Shown piece by piece: positions 1-5,093 of a stretch of DNA of 6,370 bases (the stretch's first letter is position 1; each line of letters begins with the position of its first letter). The notes below the pieces were generated by a model. That model saw only the letters and a program-made list of their open reading frames with translations. It ran no database searches and had not been told where the DNA came from. A program made the translations under genes and the position numbers. Origin of the DNA: an uncultured Megasphaera sp. (GTDB taxonomy: Bacteria; Bacillota; Negativicutes; Veillonellales; Megasphaeraceae); the NCBI GenBank assembly GCA_900548635.1, contig URLP01000100.1:1-6370 (forward strand), read 5' to 3'.

Positions 1-630
1 CGCTACGGCGTGCGCCTGGCCGTCGTGACCGTGCCGACGACGAAAGGTGTCAAGGCCGGCGATTATGCCAATAAGCTCCTGGACACGCAGTATACAGACG
101 GGAAGAACGGCAGCATGGTCCTGCTCCTGGCCATGGACCGGCGCGACTGGTACGTGGCCACGGATAAGGTCATGAAAAGGCGTATCAGCAACAAAAAAGG
201 CATCCCTTATCTCAAGGATGCCTTTCTGCCGGATTTAAAAAAAGGTCATTATGCCCAGGCCTTTACGAAGTACAGCCAGGCTTCGGACAAACTTTTGGCC
301 TATTATGCGGAAAAGGGGAAGCCCTATGACCCGGCCGATGCCTTCAGCCCCCTGGCACTGGCCATTGCGGTCGTCCTCGCCCTGGGCGGCGGCCTGCTCT
401 TCCGTTCCTATCTCATCGGCAGGATGAGCAATGTCCGGAAAGCTGCGGCAGCTGACGAATACCTCGATACGGACAGTTTCCATCTGACGGATCAGAGCGA
501 TACCTTCGTCTACTTTACGGTGCAGCGCATCGCTAAGCCTAAAGTCCAGGATACGGATGACGGCGGCGATTTCGAGATCACCGACGACTGCAGCGATGAC
601 GACCACGGCGGCGGGGGTGGTTCTTTCTAA
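1..630 (+). CDS. TPM-domain (YgcG-type) membrane-anchored protein, 5'-truncated
   Basis: The reading frame is open from the first base, so the true start and any signal peptide lie upstream; 209 residues are visible. The first ~100 residues match the later part of a TPM domain (TPM_phosphatase/YgcG family): a buried strand LAVVTV, then YANKLLDTQY, then GSMVLLLAMDRRDWYV. TPM proteins are usually secreted or membrane-anchored with the domain outside the cell; some members have phosphatase activity or assist membrane-protein assembly, but the role of bacterial YgcG-like members is mostly unknown. One hydrophobic segment at about residues 117-136 would be the membrane anchor. The C-terminal tail is rich in Asp and ends in a Gly run plus SF, close to the GGGGG-x-F end typical of YgcG proteins. 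Family membership is fairly sure; no specific function can be given. Confidence 0.85.
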   Translation, partial: RYGVRLAVVTVPTTKGVKAGDYANKLLDTQYTDGKNGSMVLLLAMDRRDWYVATDKVMKRRISNKKGIPYLKDAFLPDLKKGHYAQAFTKYSQASDKLLAYYAEKGKPYDPADAFSPLALAIAVVLALGGGLLFRSYLIGRMSNVRKAAAADEYLDTDSFHLTDQSDTFVYFTVQRIAKPKVQDTDDGGDFEITDDCSDDDHGGGGGSF

Positions 631-645
631 GCGAGGCCGTCGTGG
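603..645. other. Hairpin spanning the two convergent stop codons
   Basis: CCACGGCGGC (603-612) pairs with GCCGTCGTGG (636-645), giving a 10-bp stem with one G-U wobble in plus-strand RNA (a C-A mismatch in minus-strand RNA). The 23-base loop holds both gene ends. No T-run follows on either strand, so it is not a classical intrinsic terminator. It may mark transcript 3' ends, or it may be a chance result of GC-rich coding sequence. Confidence 0.4.
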
Positions 646-1400
646 AAGAATTCGATGATCTTGTGGATGGCCAGGGCCATGTGGTTCGGGTTCTGGAAGG
701 GATGATTGGCCCCTTCGACGGGGACGAATTCGATGACGTTGTCCTCAGCGAACTTTTGCACCAGATCGATGGGAATCATTTCATCCTTCGTGCCGTGCAG
801 GATGAGGATGTCGTCGGCGAAGTCGAAATATTCATGGTCGCGGACGTCAAAGGATTTCAGGTCGTCCATGAAGGCCTGGTCGATCTTCATCTTCCGTTCG
901 AAGCCGACCTGGATTTCCTTGCCCTTTTTCAGTTTGGTGAAGCCTTCGTCCGAGACGTGGTTGCTCATGCTTTCATACATATTGACGCCCGGACTGCGCA
1001 GGGCGATGCGCACGAAGGGATTGCCCTTTTCGATGAGATAGCGCAGAGTGATGTAAGCGCCGAAGCTCGTCGAATAGTTGAAGACGTTCTTGGCCTGCAG
1101 ATCCTTCTTGGCATAGTCCGTGACCAGCGTCAGATAGGTCATGCATTCCGGGATGGAGAGCTTTTTGCGGGCGTCGGCGCCGTGGCAGGGCCAGTCGAAG
1201 GCAATGACGGCGAAGCCCTTGTACTTGCTCGTCAGGTGTTCGGCGAAATGGACCGTCCCGGCCGTGTCCTTGTGGCTGCCGAAGCCGTGCGTCACGACGA
1301 CGACATTGTCAAAAGCGCGGCGCTGTTTATCATTGTCATTACAGAGCAGCTTGCAGCGGATGCTGAAGCCCTGTTCATTGATGTCGAAATTCTTTTCCAT
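627..1400 (-). CDS. Alpha/beta hydrolase (serine hydrolase, S33/esterase-like)
   Basis: This 257-residue protein has the ordered marks of a cytoplasmic alpha/beta-hydrolase: VVVVTHGFGSHKD near 33-44 (His38-Gly39, oxyanion-hole loop), AFDWPCHGAD near 68-76, a nucleophile elbow STSFG at 110-114 (Ser112), the acid loop HGTKDEMIP at 202-210 (Asp206) and GANHPF at 230-235 (His233). The triad is complete. The elbow begins with Ser instead of the first Gly of the usual GxSxG. No signal peptide is seen. Esters or peptides are the likely substrates, but none can be named. The ATG at 1400 has AAAGAGGA (minus-strand sense, 1411-1418) ten bases upstream, which supports this start. The gene is divergent from brnQ, and its TAG stop overlaps the TAA of the convergent TPM gene. 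It is probably a single-gene transcript. Confidence 0.9.
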   Translation of the reverse strand: MEKNFDINEQGFSIRCKLLCNDNDKQRRAFDNVVVVTHGFGSHKDTAGTVHFAEHLTSKYKGFAVIAFDWPCHGADARKKLSIPECMTYLTLVTDYAKKDLQAKNVFNYSTSFGAYITLRYLIEKGNPFVRIALRSPGVNMYESMSNHVSDEGFTKLKKGKEIQVGFERKMKIDQAFMDDLKSFDVRDHEYFDFADDILILHGTKDEMIPIDLVQKFAEDNVIEFVPVEGANHPFQNPNHMALAIHKIIEFFHDGLA

Positions 1401-1451
1401 ACTATATGATTCCTCTTTACATCTGGATTTGTCAAAATGACGTTCCTCCTA

Positions 1452-1460
1452 AGTATAGCA
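1452..1460 (-). promoter_or_regulatory. Extended -10 promoter candidate for the hydrolase gene
   Basis: Read on the minus strand, these bases are TGCTATACT: a TG-N extension followed by TATACT (5 of 6 to TATAAT). It would start RNA near 1445, giving a leader of about 45 bases that includes the hydrolase ribosome binding site. No good -35 hexamer lies upstream, which fits an extended -10 promoter. The region just upstream (1461-1491) is a run of C on this strand. Confidence 0.5.
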
Positions 1461-1562
1461 TTTCCCGGGGGGAGCGGCTAGGGGAAAGGGGACGGCTATT
1501 CGCCTTGGACTTAGTGCTTATCTGGCGTTGATGCCTCAAAATAAATCGTTTAACTTTTTGGA

Positions 1563-1591
1563 TTGACAGAAGACACTTAAAACTTTACAAT
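1563..1591 (+). promoter_or_regulatory. Sigma-A-type promoter for brnQ
   Basis: A perfect -35 TTGACA (1563-1568) is separated by 17 bases from TACAAT (1586-1591, 5 of 6 to the consensus -10). RNA would start near 1598, giving a leader of about 50 bases. This is too short for a T-box or other large riboswitch, so control of brnQ is probably by a DNA-binding protein. Confidence 0.8.
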
Positions 1592-1632
1592 GTATAAATA
1601 AAGATTTACATGTATGAATTAAAATTGTAAAG
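1583..1632 (+). repeat. 21-bp periodic elements over the brnQ start site (possible operator)
   Basis: TTTACA occurs at 1584-1589 and 1605-1610, and its reverse complement TGTAAA at 1626-1631: three hexamers starting exactly 21 bases apart. The first two sit in an imperfect tandem repeat (1584-1604 and 1605-1625), each TTTACA followed by TGTAT and an A/T-rich stretch. The outer pair extends to a 9-bp perfect inverted repeat, CTTTACAAT (1583-1591) and ATTGTAAAG (1624-1632). An 8-bp palindrome TACATGTA (1607-1614) lies inside. The array covers the -10, the start point and the edge of the ribosome binding site, a good place for a repressor. The binding protein is unknown. Confidence 0.5.
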
Positions 1633-1648
1633 GAAGTGTTATCTGTTT

Positions 1649-2977
1649 ATGTTGAAAAATGGTGCACAAGTCGGACTATTGTTGTTCGGCATGTTTTTCG
1701 GGGCGGGGAACCTGATTTTCCCGCCGTCGCTTGGGTTCCAGGCGGGAGGGCAGTTCACGCCTGCGATTCTGGGATTTCTCTTGTCCGGCATCGGTATGCC
1801 TGTCATTGCCGTCATCATGGGGACCTTTAATCCCGGCGGATTCCGGGCTGAAATGAACCGTAAGATTTCGCCCCTCTTTTCGCTCATCATTTTGACACTC
1901 ATGTATTTGGCCATCGGGCCGCTCATGGCTATCCCGCGGACAGCAGCGACGTCCTTTTCTATCGGCATATTGCCCATTACCGGCGACGGTATGCTGCCGC
2001 TGGCTATTTTCACGACGCTCTATTTCGTCTGCGCCTGGTGGCTGTCGATTACGCCGTCGAAGCTCCTCGACCGTGTCGGTAAGGTATTGACCCCGATTTT
2101 TGCTATCATGATCGTCCTGCTCATCGTCGTCGGCATGATGGCCTATACGACGCCGTCGACAGCTGCACCTATAGGAAAATATGCTGCTTCAGCCTTCGGC
2201 AATGGTTTCATTGAAGGCTATAATACAGTCGATACGCTGGCGTCCTTTGCCTTCTGCATCATCGCCCTGGGGGCTATGAAGCGGATTCATTTTACATCAG
2301 AAAAGGAACATATAGCCAGTGTCTGGATGGCCGGAGCCGCCGTCGCCGTCCTCATGGGCGGACTTTATCTGGGCCTGGCCCTGCTGGGAAATCATTTTCC
2401 CATCCCGCAGGCGGTCTATGGAGATGCCACAATCAATCTCGGCGCCTATGTCTTGTCTCAGACGTCGTTCCAGATTTTCGGGACTGTCGGCATGGCCTTC
2501 CTAGCCGTCATGGTCACATTGACCTGCTTTACGACGACAGTCGGCCTCATCGCCGCTGTTTCGACCTTCTTTGCTGAAGAATTCCCGATCCTGTCCTATA
2601 AGAAATACGTCACCGTCATCAGCGTCGTCAGCCTGCTCCTGGCCAATCTCGGCTTAAATCAGATTATCCAGGTCACGCTGCCCCTCCTGCTGTTTGTCTA
2701 TCCCATGGCCATTGTCGTCGTCATGCTGACTATTGTCAATAAATTTGTCAGTCTGTCGAAACTGGGCATGCGCTGCACCGTCGCTGCTGCCGGCATCGTA
2801 TCGGCCATTGACATTGCCGCCCAGTTCTTCCATCTCGACGGAGCGGCTGTCCTCATCCAGGGCCTGCCCTTAGGCGACAGCGGCCTGGGCTGGCTTGTAC
2901 CGTCCCTGGTCTGCCTGGCCTTGTCCCTGGTCCTGCCTGGGAAAATCAGCGGTGAAAGTGCGTTAGAGGAAGTTTGA
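1649..2977 (+). CDS. brnQ: Branched-chain amino acid:cation symporter, BrnQ (LIV-II) family
   Basis: This 442-residue, very hydrophobic protein is the usual length for the LIVCS family (TC 2.A.26), which imports leucine, isoleucine and valine with Na+ or H+ through about 12 membrane segments. The N-terminal signature FFGAGNLIFPP is at residues 16-26, at the normal distance from the start, and PRTAATSF at 96-103 is also characteristic. Repeated hydrophobic blocks of about 20 residues run to near the C-terminus, which ends in a short charged tail. The ATG at 1649 is the only suitable in-frame start. Its ribosome binding site, AAAGGAAG (1629-1636), is 12 bases upstream, slightly far, so translation may be moderate. 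The gene has its own promoter upstream and a strong terminator downstream, so it is monocistronic. No truncation or odd residue is seen. Confidence 0.95.
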   Translation: MLKNGAQVGLLLFGMFFGAGNLIFPPSLGFQAGGQFTPAILGFLLSGIGMPVIAVIMGTFNPGGFRAEMNRKISPLFSLIILTLMYLAIGPLMAIPRTAATSFSIGILPITGDGMLPLAIFTTLYFVCAWWLSITPSKLLDRVGKVLTPIFAIMIVLLIVVGMMAYTTPSTAAPIGKYAASAFGNGFIEGYNTVDTLASFAFCIIALGAMKRIHFTSEKEHIASVWMAGAAVAVLMGGLYLGLALLGNHFPIPQAVYGDATINLGAYVLSQTSFQIFGTVGMAFLAVMVTLTCFTTTVGLIAAVSTFFAEEFPILSYKKYVTVISVVSLLLANLGLNQIIQVTLPLLLFVYPMAIVVVMLTIVNKFVSLSKLGMRCTVAAAGIVSAIDIAAQFFHLDGAAVLIQGLPLGDSGLGWLVPSLVCLALSLVLPGKISGESALEEV

Positions 2978-2994
2978 TGTACGATATATTCGCG

Positions 2995-3027
2995 AAAAGG
3001 AGCTGTCTTGCGAGGACAGCTCCTTTT
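2995..3027 (+). terminator. Intrinsic terminator after brnQ
   Basis: AAAAGGAGCTGTC (2995-3007) and GACAGCTCCTTTT (3015-3027) form a perfect 13-bp stem with a 7-base loop, ending in TTTT then GTGT. It begins 17 bases after the brnQ stop. The A-run on the left arm would also give a T-run on the opposite strand, but no leftward gene is present to use it. Confidence 0.92.
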
Positions 3028-3047
3028 GTGTACAATAAGAATATAAT
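3008..3047 (+). promoter_or_regulatory. Promoter region of the ZIP transporter gene
   Basis: Two -10 candidates are seen. TACAAT (3031-3036) has TTGCGA (3008-3013, 4 of 6 to the -35 consensus) exactly 17 bases upstream, although this -35 lies in the loop of the brnQ terminator. TATAAT (3042-3047) is a perfect -10 but has no good -35. Either would place the start of RNA in or next to the Fur-like box. Confidence 0.5.
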
Positions 3048-3061
3048 GATACTGAGTATCG
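3042..3061 (+). promoter_or_regulatory. Fur-box-like operator before the ZIP gene
   Basis: Bases 3042-3060 match the classical 19-bp Fur consensus at 15 of 19 positions by hand alignment. The core GATAC-TGA-GTATC (3048-3060) is a perfect interrupted palindrome. In the 7-1-7 form used for Bacillus Fur-family sites, 3047-3061 matches 11 of 14 fixed positions. The box overlaps the TATAAT -10, so a metal-bound Fur-family repressor would block transcription. Which family member (Fur, PerR or Zur) cannot be told from the site alone. Confidence 0.55.
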
Positions 3062-3098
3062 AATAAAACTAAATGATATATAGAAAGGGAAAGTTATT

Positions 3099-3878
3099 AT
3101 GGAAAATGCTTTCATGGGGATTCTCATCCCTTTTGTCGGGACGTCGCTAGGGGCGGCCTGCGTCTATGCTATGAAGCGGGAATTGGATCGTCAGGTCCAG
3201 CGGGGATTGACGGGATTTGCGTCGGGTGTCATGATTGCCGCTTCCATTTGGAGCCTCTTGATACCGGCTATGGAAGAATCGGCGCCGTTAGGGAAATTCG
3301 CTTTCGTGCCGGCCGTAGCTGGGTTCTGGCTGGGCATCTTTCTGCTCCTGGCCCTGGACCGGCTGGTGCCGCATCTGCACATGTACAGCGAGAAAGCCGA
3401 AGGACCGCACAGCCACTTACAGCGGACGACGATGCTCGTCCTAGCCGTGACGCTGCATAACATCCCTGAAGGCATGGCCGTCGGCGTCGTCTATGCCGGA
3501 CTCCTGGCCGGTCAGACGGGAATCAGTGCTGCCGGGGCCTTTGCCTTGTCCCTGGGCATTGCCTTACAGAACCTGCCCGAAGGGGCCATCATCTCCATGC
3601 CCCTCAAGGCGGCTGGCGTCAGCAGGCACAAGGCCTTTCTCGGCGGCGTCCTGTCGGGCATCGTCGAACCTCTTGGGGCGGCCCTGACCATTGCCCTGAC
3701 GGCTTTCATCGTACCCGTCCTGCCGTATCTCCTCAGCCTGGCAGCTGGCGCCATGTGCTATGTCGTCGTCGAAGAACTCATCCCGGAAATGTCGTCTGGT
3801 GAACACTCCGATATTGGCGTCTTGTCCTTTGCCCTGGGATTCACGTTGATGATGGCCCTGGACGTGGCGTTATCATGA
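3099..3878 (+). CDS. ZIP-family divalent metal transporter (GufA-like)
   Basis: This 259-residue membrane protein has about eight hydrophobic segments. The two metal-site helices are clear: HNIPEG at 120-125 (His120, Asn121, Glu124) and QNLPEG at 157-162 (Gln157, Asn158, Glu161). They are followed by GGVLSGIVEPLGA near 182-194 and VVEELIPE at 223-230, all typical of the GufA branch of the ZIP family (TC 2.A.5). A loop at 91-108 before the first metal helix carries four His residues and probably gathers metal. ZIP proteins bring Zn2+, Fe2+, Mn2+ or related ions into the cytoplasm, and the exact ion cannot be read from sequence. The ATG at 3099 has AAAGGGA (3084-3090) eight bases upstream. The Fur-like box upstream hints at iron, or at least metal-dependent control. 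The next gene starts only 25 bases later, so the two may be co-transcribed. Confidence 0.93.
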   Translation: MENAFMGILIPFVGTSLGAACVYAMKRELDRQVQRGLTGFASGVMIAASIWSLLIPAMEESAPLGKFAFVPAVAGFWLGIFLLLALDRLVPHLHMYSEKAEGPHSHLQRTTMLVLAVTLHNIPEGMAVGVVYAGLLAGQTGISAAGAFALSLGIALQNLPEGAIISMPLKAAGVSRHKAFLGGVLSGIVEPLGAALTIALTAFIVPVLPYLLSLAAGAMCYVVVEELIPEMSSGEHSDIGVLSFALGFTLMMALDVALS

Positions 3879-3888
3879 TTCTTACTAG

Positions 3889-3898
3889 AGAGGGTGAT
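3889..3898 (+). promoter_or_regulatory. Ribosome binding site fixing the GTG start of cdaR
   Basis: AGAGGGTGAT matches the full Shine-Dalgarno string AGGAGGTGAT at 8 of 10 positions and ends five bases before the GTG at 3904. It supports GTG as the start rather than the nearby ATG at 3897, which is in another frame. Confidence 0.7.
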
Positions 3899-3903
3899 GT
3901 CAA

Positions 3904-4980
3904 GTGAAAGTACGCATTACCGATGAATTAGCCCAGCAGATTGTCGATTCGGCCAAGGCCGTCGTCGGTTGGAACGTCAATTTCATCGACCGTCATGGAC
4001 GTATCATGGCCAGTACTGACAGCGCCCGTATTGGCACCTACCACAAGGCCGGCCATGTCGCCGCCCGGACGGGACGGGTCCAGACCGTTCAGGAAGACCG
4101 CCCTGAAGAGGGGGTCAGCCAAGGTGTCAATTATCCTATCGTCATGGGCCGACAAGTCCTGGGGGTTGTCGGGATTACCGGGGAACCGGCTGTCGTCGGC
4201 CAGTACGGTTTCTTGCTGACGAAAATCTGTGAAGTCTTCCTCCAGGAATATCGCTTGAGCCAAGAGGCGTTCAGTGAAGAAGAACATCGCAGCCGTCAAG
4301 TCATGGCCTTGATCTACCATGATGAAGATATGGTGCAACAGCTGGCCGAAGAACAGCCGGAATTGGCAGGCAGCCAGTATGTTGCTGCCGTTTTCCGATG
4401 GCATGAGGGAACTTGCCAAGTCGGGGATTTCCGTCAGCAAATGTCTGAAACCTGTCAAAAGCTGGGGATGACCTTATATACATATATCTACCCGGATATC
4501 TTCGTTATCCTCATTCCTGGTCAAGTTTATCCGAACTGGGCTAAGAAACTGCCACGTTGGAAAGAATGGTTCTATCCAGGCGTTTCGGCGGGAATTGGGA
4601 CCGAAGAGCCGTTTCACCGTATCTACGAATCGTATCGTTTGGCCAAAATGGCTTTGCAGGCAGCGGCAGACCGGCAGGTCTTCTGCGTTCATGCTGATGA
4701 TATGAAATTGGCCTTTTTATTGCAAAGTCTGGACGGGGCCGTGCGCCGCCGCTACTGCAGGGATATTTGCCATCATTTGACGGACAGTGACATCCATTTG
4801 CTCCAGGTCTATTATCAGCAGGATTTGTCTATCCAGGAAACGGCACGGATTCTCTGTATCCACAAGAACACGCTGCAATACCGGCTGAAGCGGATTGCCG
4901 GGAAGACCGGCCTCGATCCAAGGGTATTTTGCGATGCCGTAGCGCTGTATGTTGCGACCCTTCCTTGGTTTATAAAATAA
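3904..4980 (+). CDS. cdaR: CdaR-family sugar-diacid/glycerate transcriptional regulator
   Basis: This 358-residue protein has the CdaR layout. Residues 1-~125 form a putative sugar-diacid recognition domain (Diacid_rec type), with the characteristic LAQQIVDSAKAVVGWNVNFID, DRHGRIMASTD and NYPIVMGRQVLGVVGITG stretches. A central region at ~150-265 resembles the degenerate GGDEF-like domain of this family. A PucR-type helix-turn-helix (HTH_30) sits at ~299-353 with LSIQETARILCIHKNTLQYRLKRI. In E. coli, CdaR activates galactarate, glucarate and glycerate genes. The glycerate kinase gene directly downstream fits the same role here, with glycerate or a related acid as the likely effector (inference). 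Translation starts at GTG. It has no clear promoter of its own and may be read from the ZIP promoter. Codon use looks slightly more AT-rich than in its neighbours. Confidence 0.92.
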   Translation: MKVRITDELAQQIVDSAKAVVGWNVNFIDRHGRIMASTDSARIGTYHKAGHVAARTGRVQTVQEDRPEEGVSQGVNYPIVMGRQVLGVVGITGEPAVVGQYGFLLTKICEVFLQEYRLSQEAFSEEEHRSRQVMALIYHDEDMVQQLAEEQPELAGSQYVAAVFRWHEGTCQVGDFRQQMSETCQKLGMTLYTYIYPDIFVILIPGQVYPNWAKKLPRWKEWFYPGVSAGIGTEEPFHRIYESYRLAKMALQAAADRQVFCVHADDMKLAFLLQSLDGAVRRRYCRDICHHLTDSDIHLLQVYYQQDLSIQETARILCIHKNTLQYRLKRIAGKTGLDPRVFCDAVALYVATLPWFIK

Positions 4981-5018
4981 AAATAATAGTAGTTCATTGT
5001 TCTTTATAACATAGAAAG

Positions 5019-5030
5019 AAGAGGCCTCTT
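5019..5030 (+). promoter_or_regulatory. 12-bp palindrome, possible CdaR operator
   Basis: AAGAGGCCTCTT is a perfect 12-bp palindrome with no central spacer, lying in the cdaR-garK gap directly upstream of the extended -10 candidate. Having no loop, it makes a poor hairpin (at best a 4-5 bp A/T stem followed by TTTTG), so a protein site is likelier than a terminator. CdaR is the obvious candidate because its gene is adjacent, but no known CdaR consensus was available to compare. Confidence 0.4.
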
Positions 5031-5031
5031 T

Positions 5032-5040
5032 TGCTACACT
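5032..5040 (+). promoter_or_regulatory. Extended -10 promoter candidate for glycerate kinase
   Basis: TGCTACACT combines a TG-N extension with TACACT (4 of 6 to TATAAT). No -35 match is found 16-18 bases upstream, as expected for a promoter that needs an activator. RNA would start near 5047, leaving a leader of about 47 bases. This is a weak call. Confidence 0.35.
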
Positions 5041-5080
5041 ATAGGCATAGAGAAACACAGCCTTATGAATTCGCAAATAG

Positions 5081-5087
5081 AGGAGAG
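5081..5087 (+). promoter_or_regulatory. Ribosome binding site fixing the glycerate kinase start
   Basis: AGGAGAG lies six bases before the ATG at 5094. This places the start at 5094 and not at the upstream in-frame TTG at 5031, which would add 21 residues that are not part of the family and has no ribosome binding site. Confidence 0.85.
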
Positions 5088-5093
5088 ATCATC

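Noticed and set aside
642..1409. Long rightward open frame (255 codons) opposite the hydrolase gene
   Set aside because: It is the mirror of a gene with a complete catalytic motif set, has no ribosome binding site and resembles no family; GC-rich codon bias produces such antisense frames.
1430..1435. TTGACA on the minus strand as a -35 for the hydrolase gene
   Set aside because: The best -10 at proper spacing (AATCAT) is poor, and RNA would start almost at the ATG without the ribosome binding site.
1467..1491. G-run tract (GGGGGG, GGGG, GGGG) as a G-quadruplex or regulatory element
   Set aside because: Only three separated G-runs are present and nothing else supports function; a six-base direct repeat CGGCTA (1475-1480, 1493-1498) nearby is also likely chance.
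1598..1648. T-box or other riboswitch in the brnQ leader
   Set aside because: The predicted leader is about 50 bases, AT-rich and without the stems or terminator such elements need.
3897..3903. ATG at 3897 as the start of cdaR
   Set aside because: It is in a different frame from the CdaR protein; the GTG at 3904 follows an extended Shine-Dalgarno match.
3928..4458. Leftward open frame of 176 codons opposite cdaR
   Set aside because: The plus strand encodes a clear CdaR sensor domain; the antisense product has no recognisable features.
5015..5033. Intrinsic terminator after cdaR
   Set aside because: The only possible stem is 4-5 A/T-rich pairs with a short T-run; the gapless palindrome fits a protein site better.
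5031..5093. N-terminal extension of glycerate kinase from a TTG at 5031
   Set aside because: It has no ribosome binding site, overlaps the probable promoter, and the 21 added residues are not family-like; the ATG at 5094 has AGGAGAG at good spacing.
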